From: Branchiostoma belcheri
Taxonomy: Eukaryota > Chordata > Leptocardii > Amphioxiformes > Branchiostomatidae
Assembly: GCF_001625305.1 (NCBI RefSeq)
Contig: NW_017803909.1
Span: 8,836,346-8,900,345, forward strand
DNA: 64,000 bases
Direction of reading: 5' to 3'
Shown: positions 57,601-64,000 of the stretch, piece after piece
Position numbering within the stretch: the first letter of the stretch is position 1
Layout of the letters: every line of letters starts with the position of its first letter
Made by a program: the position numbers and the translations under genes
Notes under the pieces: generated by a model
Seen by the model: only the letters and a program-made list of their open reading frames with translations
Told to the model about the DNA's origin: nothing
Database searches by the model: none

Positions 57601-58589
57601 CCATAGAACAACGCCACACACCCTGAATATGATTCCTAGATCCTGTTTACGGACCTGGGAATTGTTTTTTATCAAACATCACACCCAAAAGGTGAACATT
57701 GTTACATTGCAGATATAACCAACCCTATACAGCGAAGTCATCACGCGAAAAGTTTCGGAGAATACTGTAATTCCTTATTTTTTAAAATGTACTGTTGTGT
57801 TCACTGTTTTCACTGTCACTTCTGTACCGTGAACTTATCATTACAGTTAAAAAATAATTCCTGGACCTTCTCTTTCCTGCACCTGTCACCACTGTGAATA
57901 TATAGTCCCGTGAACATGTCCACTTTTCTCAGACAGTGAACTTTTGCTACTGTGAACCTCAAGTGAATTACAGTACCCTGAAGACACCGCTCCCTTCCGC
58001 CGAACAGACACAAAAGCATTGACAGGTGTCAGTTACGCAGGCCCAGGGGGTCTTAGGCACACGACCGCTTGTTTACACCTCTTAGGGCTTTCAATGAAAC
58101 CCTCTTCTTAGAGCTTACAGCGTATGGCTGGGATTTCAATGCCTAAACAAGTGGACAAGGTTCCCGACCATTGAGTAGGAAGGACGGTATCCATAACCGC
58201 GCCTATCTAGTCCTATGCCCGAAGATTTGCCCCCAAGAACGTAGATTTGCCCCCAGGTATACGTTATGGATACGCGTGGACAATCCAGAACCGTGTCTGG
58301 GTACGGTTCTGGATATAGCACGATTCGGGCTGCAAGAAGAGGCATACGACACGGGTCCGAGTGCTAAATAACAAGGACAAAACCAACCTTCAGCCTCGGG
58401 TAGGGTGATGATGGGCCTGGGCGGAGCGGGCTCGGCGGGAGCGGGAGTGTTCCAGGCCCGCGACAGGACTCCCCACAGCCACCCCAGCGACCCGGACACC
58501 GCCGGGCCCACCCCCATCCCCGCACTGTCCAGCCACGGGCTGCTGCGCCACCGACCCAGGACGCGAGTGTTGCGTGAAACCGGCGGCAT
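33464..58589 (-). CDS. Transglutaminase gene C (complete, five alternative first exons)
   Basis: Common exons 43134-43313, 42322-42434, 41568-41706, 40751-40869, 40078-40185, 39013-39187, 38206-38338, 37942-38045, 37603-37718, 36717-36843, 35922-36040, 35343-35508, 34599-34759, 33919-34055 and 33464-33602 encode a full transglutaminase. With the five first exons the predicted lengths are 723, 721, 809, 810 and 745 residues. In the 809-residue form the triad is Cys400 (GQCWVF), His457 (FHVWNEAW) and Asp480 ([11 protein letters not shown]). The spacings of 57 and 23 residues are as in the family. Trp of PWNFGQ and the GVYCCGPC motif are present. Exon lengths match gene B except exons 1, 7 and 15, so B and C are tandem duplicates. 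The variable N-termini suggest different locations or partners for one enzyme; this is inferred, as no signal peptide is seen. The span is mostly the 15-kb first-exon region. Confidence 0.92.
33919..34055 (-). CDS. Gene C exon 14
   Basis: Acceptor CCTGGCAG, donor CACAC|GTACGT. It encodes [20 protein letters not shown] and [15 protein letters not shown]. Length 137. Confidence 0.94.
34218..34410. mobile_element. Foldback MITE family 2, single arm
   Basis: Starts 'tcatgaaagttcatctgtg' and includes 'gcgaccactgtcgccttcat', then ends after one arm. It lies between gene C exons 13 and 14. Confidence 0.7.
34599..34759 (-). CDS. Gene C exon 13
   Basis: Acceptor TCCTCCAG, donor AGG|GTAGGT. It encodes [40 protein letters not shown]. 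Length 161. Confidence 0.94.
34895..35170 (+). mobile_element. CR1-like LINE 3' end
   Basis: The + frame encodes [20 protein letters not shown] and [18 protein letters not shown], the usual end of CR1/L2-type ORF2, then a stop and the simple tail (gtatcaa)n. It lies between gene C exons 12 and 13. Confidence 0.8.
35343..35508 (-). CDS. Gene C exon 12
   Basis: Acceptor ATCCACAG, donor GGAG|GTTTGT. It encodes [40 protein letters not shown]. Length 166. Confidence 0.94.
35632..35855 (-). mobile_element. Helitron-like non-autonomous element, copy 2
   Basis: On the - strand the end shows hairpin ATTTGC-TTT-GCAAAT, then CTAA followed by T. Same family as 14400-14700; opposite orientation to 41265-41550. 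Confidence 0.6.
35922..36040 (-). CDS. Gene C exon 11
   Basis: Acceptor CCCTGCAG, donor GAG|GTAAGT. It encodes [20 protein letters not shown] and [13 protein letters not shown]. Length 119. Confidence 0.94.
36180..36450. mobile_element. Foldback MITE family 1, copy 3
   Basis: Starts 'tccgtgaatagtttcatca'; arms around 'gtttcggtgaccgtctgtc' and its mirror. It lies between gene C exons 10 and 11. Confidence 0.75.
36717..36843 (-). CDS. Gene C exon 10
   Basis: Acceptor AACTCCAG, donor GAAG|GTCATT. It encodes [40 protein letters not shown]. Length 127. Confidence 0.94.
36990..37330 (-). mobile_element. LINE ORF2 C-terminus
   Basis: A - strand frame reads [24 protein letters not shown], the Cys/His motif at the end of non-LTR ORF2, with frame breaks. 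It lies between gene C exons 9 and 10. Confidence 0.75.
37603..37718 (-). CDS. Gene C exon 9
   Basis: Acceptor ATTTTCAG, donor CTG|GTACGA. It encodes [38 protein letters not shown]. Length 116. Confidence 0.94.
37942..38045 (-). CDS. Gene C exon 8 (catalytic His and Asp)
   Basis: Acceptor AACGTAG, donor GATG|GTGAGC. It encodes [20 protein letters not shown] and [14 protein letters not shown]. Length 104. Confidence 0.95.
38206..38338 (-). CDS. Gene C exon 7
   Basis: Acceptor CTCCTCAG, donor TCTG|GTAGGC. It encodes [40 protein letters not shown] and ends DSVW. Length 133, three codons shorter than in gene B. Confidence 0.94.
38366..38645. mobile_element. Foldback MITE family 2, copy 3
   Basis: Arms around 'cagcgaccaca' and 'gcgacagtggtcgctgaaaa', with the 'gaaagttcatctgtgttgg' end. 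It lies between gene C exons 6 and 7. Confidence 0.7.
39013..39187 (-). CDS. Gene C exon 6 (catalytic Cys)
   Basis: Acceptor TTGTCTAG, donor ACAG|GTAGGA. It encodes [40 protein letters not shown] and [12 protein letters not shown]. Length 175. Confidence 0.95.
39265..39700 (+). mobile_element. LINE 3' end
   Basis: Relative of 3885-4350; ends 'gtgcaataaagttcttcta'. Between gene C exons 5 and 6. The intron then continues with a further unassigned repeat to about 40060. Confidence 0.6.
40078..40185 (-). CDS. Gene C exon 5
   Basis: Acceptor CTTCATCAG, donor AAGATG|GTGAGA. It encodes [20 protein letters not shown] and [13 protein letters not shown]. Length 108. Confidence 0.94.
40751..40869 (-). 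CDS. Gene C exon 4
   Basis: Acceptor TTTTGCAG, donor CAG|GTCGGT. It encodes [20 protein letters not shown] and [19 protein letters not shown]. Length 119. Confidence 0.94.
41265..41550 (+). mobile_element. Helitron-like non-autonomous element, copy 3
   Basis: Ends 'atttgctttgcaaatgtta' then CTTCTCTAG and T: hairpin plus CTAG-T. It lies between gene C exons 3 and 4, close to the donor of exon 3. Confidence 0.65.
41568..41706 (-). CDS. Gene C exon 3
   Basis: Acceptor TTCGGCAG, donor AAGG|GTAAGG. It encodes [20 protein letters not shown] and [20 protein letters not shown]. Length 139. About 130 bases are almost identical to gene B exon 3, including the donor flank, which may reflect gene conversion. 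Confidence 0.94.
41727..42085. repeat. Inverted repeat, left arm (gene C intron 2)
   Basis: It aligns over about 330 bases with the reverse complement of 42685-43042 (for example 'gtgcagtttgcaag' and 'gtctagacttaacaggtacc'). It starts about 20 bases beyond the acceptor of exon 3. Confidence 0.85.
42322..42434 (-). CDS. Gene C exon 2 (weak donor, inside an inverted repeat)
   Basis: Acceptor TTCTATTAG, donor AAG|GTTTTTTTTTAC. It encodes [20 protein letters not shown] and [17 protein letters not shown]. Length 113 and both phases fit exons 1 and 3. Beyond GT the donor has no consensus. The exon sits in the loop of a large inverted repeat (41727-42085 and 42685-43042). Confidence 0.88.
42685..43042. 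repeat. Inverted repeat, right arm (gene C intron 1)
   Basis: Partner of 41727-42085; together they place exon 2 in the loop of a potential pre-mRNA hairpin. Confidence 0.85.
43134..43313 (-). CDS. Gene C exon 1 (first common exon)
   Basis: Acceptor TTATTCCAG, donor TTTG|GTGAGT. Entry is phase 1 (Asp completed by AT). It encodes [40 protein letters not shown] and [16 protein letters not shown]. Length 180, three bases longer than in gene B. Confidence 0.94.
43388..43757. mobile_element. MITE, PIF/Harbinger type
   Basis: Inverted ends GGCCATGTTGATT...AATCAACGTGGCC, flanked by TAA on each side; about 370 bp. A partial inverted relative starts at 63748. It lies between first exon a and the common exons. 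Confidence 0.75.
43760..44736. other. Spacer before gene C first exon a
   Basis: No coding frame is seen. A piece near 44400-44480 ('gatagcgctatggcgacca') resembles 25720-25770 in the gene B first-exon region. Confidence 0.45.
44737..44872 (-). CDS. Gene C alternative first exon a: putative N-myristoylated form
   Basis: ATG at 44872 is the first ATG of its frame and has a strong context (AACATGG). Donor CAAG|GTGTGC, phase 1. The 45 codons read [20 protein letters not shown] and then [18 protein letters not shown]. Gly2 with Ser at position 6, followed by an Arg cluster, fits the N-myristoylation consensus plus a basic patch, so membrane attachment is inferred. It is the first exon nearest to the common exons (1.4 kb). 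Confidence 0.75.
45381..45561. repeat. Palindrome, arms about 65 bp
   Basis: Arms 45381-45446 and 45491-45561 are near-perfect mirrors ('agcagtgacaagtttttgaa' against 'ttcaaaaacttgtcactgct'). Loop about 45 bp. It is upstream of first exon a. Confidence 0.85.
46041..46256. repeat. Palindrome, arms about 75 bp
   Basis: Arms 46041-46115 and 46181-46256 are almost perfect mirrors ('gggcgggtgggaattttga' against 'tcaaaattcccacccgccc'). It lies 180 bases into the intron after first exon b. Confidence 0.9.
46437..46566 (-). CDS. Gene C alternative first exon b: acidic, Gly/Val-rich
   Basis: ATG at 46566 is the first ATG of its frame. Donor GATA|GTAAGT is a near-perfect consensus, phase 1. The 43 codons read [40 protein letters not shown] and SDD. 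The product is acidic and lacks the repeats of the others. A large palindrome (46041-46256) lies just downstream in the intron. Confidence 0.7.
46640..48200. other. Intron/spacer, no gene seen
   Basis: AT-rich with a short (TA)n at about 46890 and a small hairpin at about 47960-47995. No coding evidence. Confidence 0.45.
48208..48396. mobile_element. MITE family 3, copy 1
   Basis: Ends GCCTCC...GGAGGC flanked by TA; inner arms 'aaaactgggggttttgggg' and 'cccccagttctataagcct'. Copies at 53079-53274, 60302-60502 and 60806-61004. Confidence 0.8.
48400..49505. other. Intron/spacer between first exons b and c
   Basis: Several short open frames but none with recognisable domains, splice context or paralogue. 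Left unassigned. Confidence 0.4.
49506..49899 (-). CDS. Gene C alternative first exon c: Gly/Ser/Tyr-rich
   Basis: ATG at 49899 (context CAAGATGTACA, as in gene B exon a), donor TCAG|GTATGA, phase 1, 131 codons. It is rich in Gly, Ser, Tyr and Arg: [20 protein letters not shown] at the start, [19 protein letters not shown] near the end, then [15 protein letters not shown]. The YKPxGGSGxNWxG motif is shared with gene B first exon b, so these exons predate or accompanied the B/C duplication. The product is predicted disordered. Confidence 0.85.
49905..51580. other. 5' flank of first exon c and spacer
   Basis: Includes 'gggtgggcggggcattc' near 50220 (GC-box-like) and a (gaacggtcgtcgcctttcc)-type short tandem array at about 50430-50505. 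No coding frame is supported. Confidence 0.45.
51590..52200. repeat. Dispersed repeat with simple-repeat tail
   Basis: Two related halves ('accggttcttgagttatc' and 'cttctcgagttatcttg') and an end '(acacacaa)n...ccttcttggcgaaggtaat'. A piece is shared with 17320-17370. The style is common in marine invertebrate genomes. Confidence 0.5.
53079..53274. mobile_element. MITE family 3, copy 2
   Basis: Same ends and inner arms as 48208-48396, with TA on both sides. Confidence 0.8.
53680..54076 (-). CDS. Gene C alternative first exon d: Arg/Pro/Gly-rich
   Basis: ATG at 54076 is the first ATG of its frame. Donor GCAG|GTTGGT, phase 1, 132 codons. It starts [20 protein letters not shown], then [20 protein letters not shown], a Gly/Phe/His stretch, [12 protein letters not shown] and a basic Pro-rich end before EDA. 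GC-rich compared with its flanks. Not recognised outside this locus. Confidence 0.78.
54845..55090. repeat. Inverted pair with 57340-57565, left arm
   Basis: Matches the reverse complement of 57340-57565 ('cgcttgaactcaaagcgtta', 'gttgccgtagcagcaacta'). The pair brackets 2.2 kb with two SINEs. Confidence 0.8.
55390..55650 (-). mobile_element. tRNA-derived SINE
   Basis: The - strand begins 'ggggtcgtgtggcgtaacc' (A-box-like), has 'gggttcgaatcctgccacc' (B box), and continues into a body with 'ttgggaaaggcactttaca'. It extends to about 55390 with a second conserved block ('gggacctccatttaatgtcc' on the + strand). Confidence 0.85.
56800..56930 (-). mobile_element. tRNA-derived SINE, short copy
   Basis: The - strand tRNA-like head with B box 'gggttcgagtcctg' and the same central block 'ttgggaaaggcactttaca' as 55390-55650, then truncation. 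Confidence 0.85.
57184..57226 (-). CDS. Candidate sixth first exon of gene C, or relic of exon e
   Basis: The start region of exon e, including the ACT-rich 5' flank and the ATG context (GCCACCATG), recurs here. A 14-codon frame [14 protein letters not shown] then meets a possible donor TAG|GTTATT in phase 1. It may be a decayed copy. Confidence 0.3.
57340..57565. repeat. Inverted pair with 54845-55090, right arm
   Basis: See 54845-55090. It lies just right of the exon e relic. Confidence 0.8.
58388..58589 (-). CDS. Gene C alternative first exon e: Trp/Pro-rich
   Basis: ATG at 58589 (context ACCACCATG), donor GAAG|GTTGGT like exon d, phase 1, 67 codons. It reads [20 protein letters not shown], then [20 protein letters not shown] and a Pro/Glu end (LPEAE). 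An upstream in-frame ATG at 58712 would add 41 residues but has a poor context. It is 15 kb from common exon 1. The start region is partly duplicated near 57226. Confidence 0.72.
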
Positions 58590-58719
58590 GGTGGTGACTT
58601 TATAGATAGTAGTAGCAGTAGTAGGTGTAGTAGAGTTTCTGACGCTGCTTCGGCTCTTCTTCTGCGTTTGAATCAAGGACTGGTGATCATGCGCAAAGAC
58701 GTGCAAGAACATACGGACG

Positions 58720-60300
58720 GTGACATGCACTTCCGGATGACGTCAAGCTTACATGCCGCCATGTCGCGACTCTTAAAACTAAGATCAAACTAAGACACAC
58801 CCCATGAAAGTAAAAAAAAACACTTGAGATATGCAACTAAATTAAGAAAGAAATGGGAGATAACAAACATGCAAGGCTACGCCTTTCCCAGAGCTAGTAC
58901 TAAAACAAACGAACAAAATAAGCCAAACAAGAAGACGAGATACGAAAGGCGAGGTTTCATAATGTTTGGTAGACATTGGGTTACGACTTGTGACTATCAC
59001 AATGAAGGGTTCCAGAGTTAACGTTGTCGAGAGTGGTAAAGTTTTCCATGGCGTAACAGGTGAAATGTAAACACACACGACAAACATAAACATACAGATA
59101 CAAAATGAACGCCGTTGTGTTCAAGCCGATACCTAACGTGTTCAAGGGAGGACATTTTGTTATAAAATTTTGTGAGCCGGCAATAGGGTATACCGGTACA
59201 GTTTGGAAACTACGTGTGGGCAAACTTGTCTTGGACACTATTTAGTCTAAATATTGTTTTCAAATTTCAAACTCTCTTCCCTCTGCAGAACTGTCTGCTT
59301 TAAATGACTTCAGTCTCTGTTTCCATTCAATCAGTAGTTAAGATGGTTTCACCCCATCTCACTTAGTGCCTGGCCATTCAAAATAGTCAGGACTGATGAC
59401 ATTTCAGACACAAAGACTTCGTCACACAGTCAGAACAAAGACGCGGCTAATTTGCAGTGTTCTGTCCGAGTGAAAACTGCGGTGTAACGTTTCCATGCAG
59501 GTATGTGCAGGCGTGTCGCGGACAAGGCCGGGGACTGAGGGGGCGGACATGTGCAACTTCACATTGTACATGAGGCTTATCATGTGTGGGAGCAACCTTT
59601 AATGCCATTCACGCCAGACTGAGCATGGACGTGAGTTTTAAAGGCACCCAGTGTCGTTTTTAGGGGTCGGAAACCAGATTTTTCTAAGCCAATGTTCTAT
59701 AGTTGTTTATCTACATACTGAATTTAAACCGCACTCACTACGCCGGCTATATATAGGAGAATAATTGCCAGGGTAGTTTGGCCGCCTTGTAGGTTTGACT
59801 GGCCCCACGGCTAGACTCCCTTGGCCAATTTTACTCTTCTTTTGTGTGCCGAAATCCGTACGCGTATTCCCGTAGAAAGGCCTGGTGGAGGCTATGACTA
59901 CTCCGTGTTGGACTTGCCTAATTCATAGTCGGCTGGCGCTGGCGACTTAGACAAGCAGGAATCCTTGCCGACCAACTTCCAACCACAGACGACCTTGTTC
60001 AGAAAAAAAACAAACTTTCAACCATGGTCTTGAGAAGGTCGGTAGGCCATGGTCCATTGTGTGTGACTGAGGCTTAAAACCGCCAGTCTAGGTGCCGATT
60101 TGAGGCATTACGAACACGACGATAGCCTGGAAATCAGGCGGAACAAAGCTGAACAAACCCAACGTTCTGGACAACAACTAGTCTCCTCCAGACTCCATGG
60201 GCTGCTGCAGAGATAGTGCACTTTGATCAGAGGATTGATCAGTCGACCATAGAATTACTAGTATTACTTGCAACTTCGGCGGACAAATCTGTACTCTAGC
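58720..60300. other. Right flank of gene C, no gene seen
   Basis: Upstream of the outermost first exon. No exon-like frame with a phase-1 donor stood out. It may hold promoter elements I cannot define. Confidence 0.4.
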
Positions 60301-60301
60301 C

Positions 60302-60502
60302 TCCGTAGCAGGCTTGTAGGACTGGCGGTTTGGTGGTCTTCGGCTGTTTTCTGATTAGCCCAGTTCTAAAAAAACGGGGGTAATTCAACCAGGCCGGCTA
60401 TGTTGTCTAGTATATGCAATAAAAAATAGCACATAAAAGCTCCCAAAGATCATGAAGACCCACCCCCAAACCCCCCAGTTATTGGCATGCTATGGAGGCT
60501 AT
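60302..60502. mobile_element. MITE family 3, copy 3 (inverted)
   Basis: Reverse orientation of 48208-48396, flanked by TA. Confidence 0.8.
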
Positions 60503-60805
60503 CTGCACTCCAATAACCAGCCAAGCCCTCTGATAAAAGTCAGGTAAAGGGGTAAATGTTACGACTAAGGATTTGTAAGGGTTTTTCCCGTTGCTTGCTC
60601 TTTGGGTGGATTTGCCTTGTGCGGAAGAAAGGCGGAACACAAATTTGTCTTTTCTGTGAAAAGAAGATGGAGATTAGTAACACCTGAGGTGTTTCTGTTA
60701 AAAGGGTGATCTCTTCGACCTTGTTTGAGTATCTGATGTAGTGCTGAAAAGTCGTCAGCAAATTTGCCACACGTGTGACGTTTTGAGGAGAAACATGTCA
60801 TGATG

Positions 60806-61004
60806 TAGCCTCCATAGCATGTCAAAAACTGGGGGTTTGGGGGTCTTCAGGGTCTTTGGGAGCTTTTAAGTGCAATTTTCTGATTGCATATAGACAACAT
60901 AGCCGGCCTGGTTGAATTACCGCCGTTTTTTTTAAATGGGCTAATCAGAAAACAGCCGAAGACCACCAAACCACCAGTTCTATAAGCCTGCTACGGAGGC
61001 TAGT
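60806..61004. mobile_element. MITE family 3, copy 4
   Basis: Same orientation as 48208-48396; only 300 bases from copy 3 and inverted to it. Confidence 0.8.
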
Positions 61005-61137
61005 CATGATCCCCGAAAGTAGGAGCTGTCGTGGCCTCGAATGCTGTGAAGGAGCGACATCTAGCGGAAACCACAGGTACGCCACCCTTGTGCCACCTGT
61101 TGCACCAGTGACTTTTGTCTGTACCGCCCTCAATCCG

Positions 61138-61536
61138 TTAGGCTACATCAAGTAAATTTTATGGATGACATTCTCCACAGACTCCAAATCTAATGCGAGC
61201 GGGGGAAAAACAAGGCGGGCCCCAAAAAACAAGGTTCCTACAATTTAAATTTTTTACTCAATCATTGTACAAATGGTTTTGATTCAGTAGGAACATTACA
61301 TATACACAGCCAGCACCACATATCACTGCATCAAAGTAAGGAACAAGACATTAAATCAGAGCCTTTTCTTGTCTCCTCTCTTTATAGTTATCTGCCATCC
61401 ACCTTCCGGCATGGCAACAGACATCTTTGCCCATTTTCGGCATGTTGACCACTGTCAGAAAATTTCTTGTTTTTTTTTCCAAAATTAATGCGCGCGCTGA
61501 TGTCATCCATAAAAATTACTTGATGTGGCCTTATCT
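61138..61536. mobile_element. MITE, PIF/Harbinger type, full length
   Basis: Ends GGCTACATCAAG...CTTGATGTGGCC with TTA target sites; inside it is the reverse complement of 30437-30842. Confidence 0.75.
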
Positions 61537-61729
61537 GCCAGCAAAGCAATACATGTACTAAAAGTGACTCTCACGACAGACAAATTTATGTTCTTCAGAT
61601 TTACCTGCTTCTGATACAGTCCTATGAAACCAAAACAACTCTCCCCTGGGCAAGTCTTGTAGACTGGTTGGTTAATTGTTCGGCTGCTAGTGTAATTATT
61701 CTGACAAGTCAACTTACGGATTGCAAATT

Positions 61730-62100
61730 AACGATCATTATCCACTTCCCAGTACAGCTACTAAGTACCTAATACCATCCCAGAAGAGAACAAGAAATAG
61801 CCATGCCTTTAAGTACCAGAGTTATCAACCAAGGATTGAGGTGTTCAAGAATTCATCCTTCCTAGAACTATCGCAGAGTGGAACTCGCTGTCACCAAGTA
61901 CAGTGGGGGCATTGTCATTAGATAGCTTTAAACAATGTCTAGAGTTAGATGTTCAAGGGTTAGGTGTAACAAGTCGATCGGTGTAATGTAGCCAGCTGCC
62001 GCCGCGCCGCGTGCCTGAGAAGCTGTTGTGTTACGCCGAAAGGCGGTTATACCGGCTATACAGATACAGAGATACAATAAGTTGGTTACAAAGTAGCGTT
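61730..62100 (+). mobile_element. LINE ORF2 C-terminus
   Basis: The + frame reads KRTRNSHAFKYQSYQPRIEV, FKNS, then (frameshifted) TIAEWNSLSPSTVGALSLDS and FKQCLELDVQGL, the ending of a CR1/L2-like ORF2. Followed by a tail with (gatacaga)n. Confidence 0.8.
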
Positions 62101-63405
62101 AAAGATGTGAATGAAGGAATGTGGTTAAGGCAAAGACTCATATGTTGTGACACAATGTCATATGTACTACATCATAGATCCATATGCCTAATCAGGCAAT
62201 GGTACTTACACAATCGTATGTGCCAGGACACGAATACAAACATCTTAATGACAGAAATTATACAACTAATTGGCGTTCAACTGATGGTTATCTTATAAAA
62301 CAGACGCTCTGATAAACATAAAATTAGCTCTCTTTGTAACGGCAGTAATCAGAAAGATGGCTGGAAAGATAGGTTGTCAGAAAGATAGGCCTGTGCTTAT
62401 TTTTTTTGTGAAGGGGGGGGGGGGCTAATAATGGGCGCTGGATGTACACCTGTCTGGAAGCTAAGGCGGGATGTACAAGAACAAAGACCCATGCTACTAC
62501 GTCTCACACAAAGCTGGCCCTACCAAAAAATGCCTTGATATTATTCAGTGATTATTCATATTCACTGCCATTTTCTATGTATAACATGCATTATTTTGGT
62601 CGATTTTATTACCCCGTGAAGGAGATGCACTCCTACATTTATGAGGAAGGGGTGTGGCCGCCACGAGCGCGATCTTATGTATTTGACCAGAGATTTTATT
62701 TTAGCCATTTTTAAGGTACGTTGTTACCACTTGTTAAGTGATCACACACTGTTTACATACACTATACTGTTCCCAATCTGCAAAATATAAAACTTCACGG
62801 AGAATTGTCGCCTATGACTACATGTTGAATATTGCTCATGAACACAATGTTTAATGCTTAATCAGTATATATATATATGTCCCCCTCCTCCTGCACGATG
62901 TTTAAAAGCACAATGTTATTCTATCGTCTTGCTTTTGTCTACAAATGAATAAACAAACAAACAAACAAACAAACAAATAAACACATGTTCTCTTTCTAGT
63001 CCCATAATTCGCTGTGACGAAAAAAAATCACAGCCATCTTTTCCTTCCTAATAGACTAGCAGCATACTTGCGTACTATGATAAGTACTATTTGTTTTAAG
63101 AGTTGAAAAAGCCTAATTACAGAAAGACCATACTTTGAAAGCTAACCGCCATGTCGGGTTAACCTGCGTAACGAACCATGTCGGATTGTTTCGGTAATGC
63201 CCGAGGCGAAACCTGACTACCATAGTTTGTCAAAGGTTGCCTTTGTTATTGTAGCAGACGATAGCGAAGCCTCTATTTGTTGACAAATTTGTATTTTAGT
63301 AGCGTGAAGTATATGTAGTGATTCCTACGCCGTGTATCATGATTGTTTTGGGAATTTCATGTGATCGTTCAGATTTGAATCTTTGCAAGTAATGTGAACG
63401 AGCAC
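62100..63405. other. Intergenic, no gene seen
   Basis: Holds a G run at about 62413, a (TA)n at about 62868 and an (AAAC)n microsatellite at 62945-62985. No coding frame is supported. Confidence 0.45.
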
Positions 63406-63407
63406 AC

Positions 63408-63650
63408 TTTATTAACGTCTTAACCTTTATAGTTACCAAGTATGTTTAAAGTTAAAACTTTTGATCCAACTCAATAAAAGTTCTCTCACCTAGAGCTTTC
63501 GACCAGTCACTCTGGTCTTCCTCAGTAGACTCAGAAGACCAGAGTGACTGGTCGAAAGCTCTAGGTCAGAGAACTTTATTGTGTTGGATCAAAAGTTTTA
63601 ACTTTAAACATACTTGGTATCTATTAAGGTTAAGACGTGAATAAAGTTGA
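63408..63650. mobile_element. Near-perfect palindromic foldback element
   Basis: Arms of about 120 bases (63408-63527 and 63533-63650) around a loop of only about ten bases; 'ctagagctttcgaccagtca' is mirrored by 'tgactggtcgaaagctctag'. Confidence 0.9.
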
Positions 63651-63747
63651 ACAGATGACAGAACTTTCATGATAGAAACCAAGTGTAGAATTTTAGGGCT
63701 TGTATTTAAGTGGTTTTCCTCGTCCAATTGGGACCTTTACTGCCGTC

Positions 63748-64000
63748 TAAGGCCATGTTGATTTGATTATATGGATGACATCCTTGGGAACCCCAAAAGT
63801 GACGCGAGAGTGCGAATAAAAAAAGCCCCCCCCCCTAAAAAAAAAGGTTCCTTAATTATAAAATCTACGTGGTTGGACAAATGACTATAGTAAACACACA
63901 GAGCATGGTATGGCAAATAATTATATAGAATCTTCATTTTCATTTCTTCATATTTTCTTCTTTTTCTGAATTCCATGACATTACATTTAATTAGTATCGT
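63748..64000. mobile_element. Harbinger-type MITE, partial at window edge
   Basis: TAA then GGCCATGTTGATTTGATT, matching the reverse complement of the right side of 43388-43757; the rest lies beyond the window or is lost. Confidence 0.6.

Noticed and set aside
26784-58589. Reading the upstream Gly/Tyr-rich frames as separate small structural-protein genes
   Set aside because: None ends in a stop at a gene-like place; all run into GT donors in the single phase needed by the transglutaminase core. The alternative stays open for the less typical exons a, b and e of gene C until RNA evidence is checked.

Overview
The window is animal genomic DNA, most likely from a lancelet (Branchiostoma). The evidence is short exons with GT/AG introns, many LINE tails, tRNA-derived SINEs, MITEs and Helitron-like repeats, and three invertebrate transglutaminase genes. 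The species is an inference; no search was run. Most long open frames here are chance frames. The real coding sequence is about 40 short exons.

Layout: (1) 331-4608, + strand: the last five coding exons of transglutaminase gene A; its catalytic half lies left of the window. (2) 4609-10930: tail-to-tail spacer made of duplicated repeats. (3) 11012-30317, - strand: gene B, with 15 common exons (11012-24036) and two alternative first exons (26784-27171 and 29972-30317). A 689-base assembly gap (28937-29625) lies between the two first exons. (4) 33464-58589, - strand: gene C, with 15 common exons (33464-43313) and five well-supported alternative first exons spread over 15 kb (44737-44872, 46437-46566, 49506-49899, 53680-54076, 58388-58589). 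(5) 58.7-64.0 kb: repeats only.

B and C are intact paralogues with nearly identical exon lengths. Both keep the catalytic Cys (GQCWVF), His (FHVWNEAW) and Asp (GWQ..DATPQE), and the Trp of PWNFGQ. Exons from every first exon end in phase 1, which is exactly what the first common exon (D-GPLKLT) needs. The predicted proteins share a core of about 680-700 residues and differ only at the N-terminus. The N-termini include a Gly-Ser-Tyr-x-Lys-Pro heptad repeat (11 copies), a putative N-myristoylation start (MGTGSS), acidic, Arg/Pro-rich, and Trp-rich versions. This array of N-terminal modules feeding a protein-crosslinking enzyme is the most interesting system in the window.

Mobile DNA has shaped the genes. 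A LINE and a 55-bp triplication have given gene B a new C-terminus. A Harbinger-type MITE end begins at the splice donor of one first exon. A Helitron-like element abuts the donor of gene B exon 8. Large inverted repeats bracket gene C exon 2 and gene B exons 3-8, which could affect splicing.
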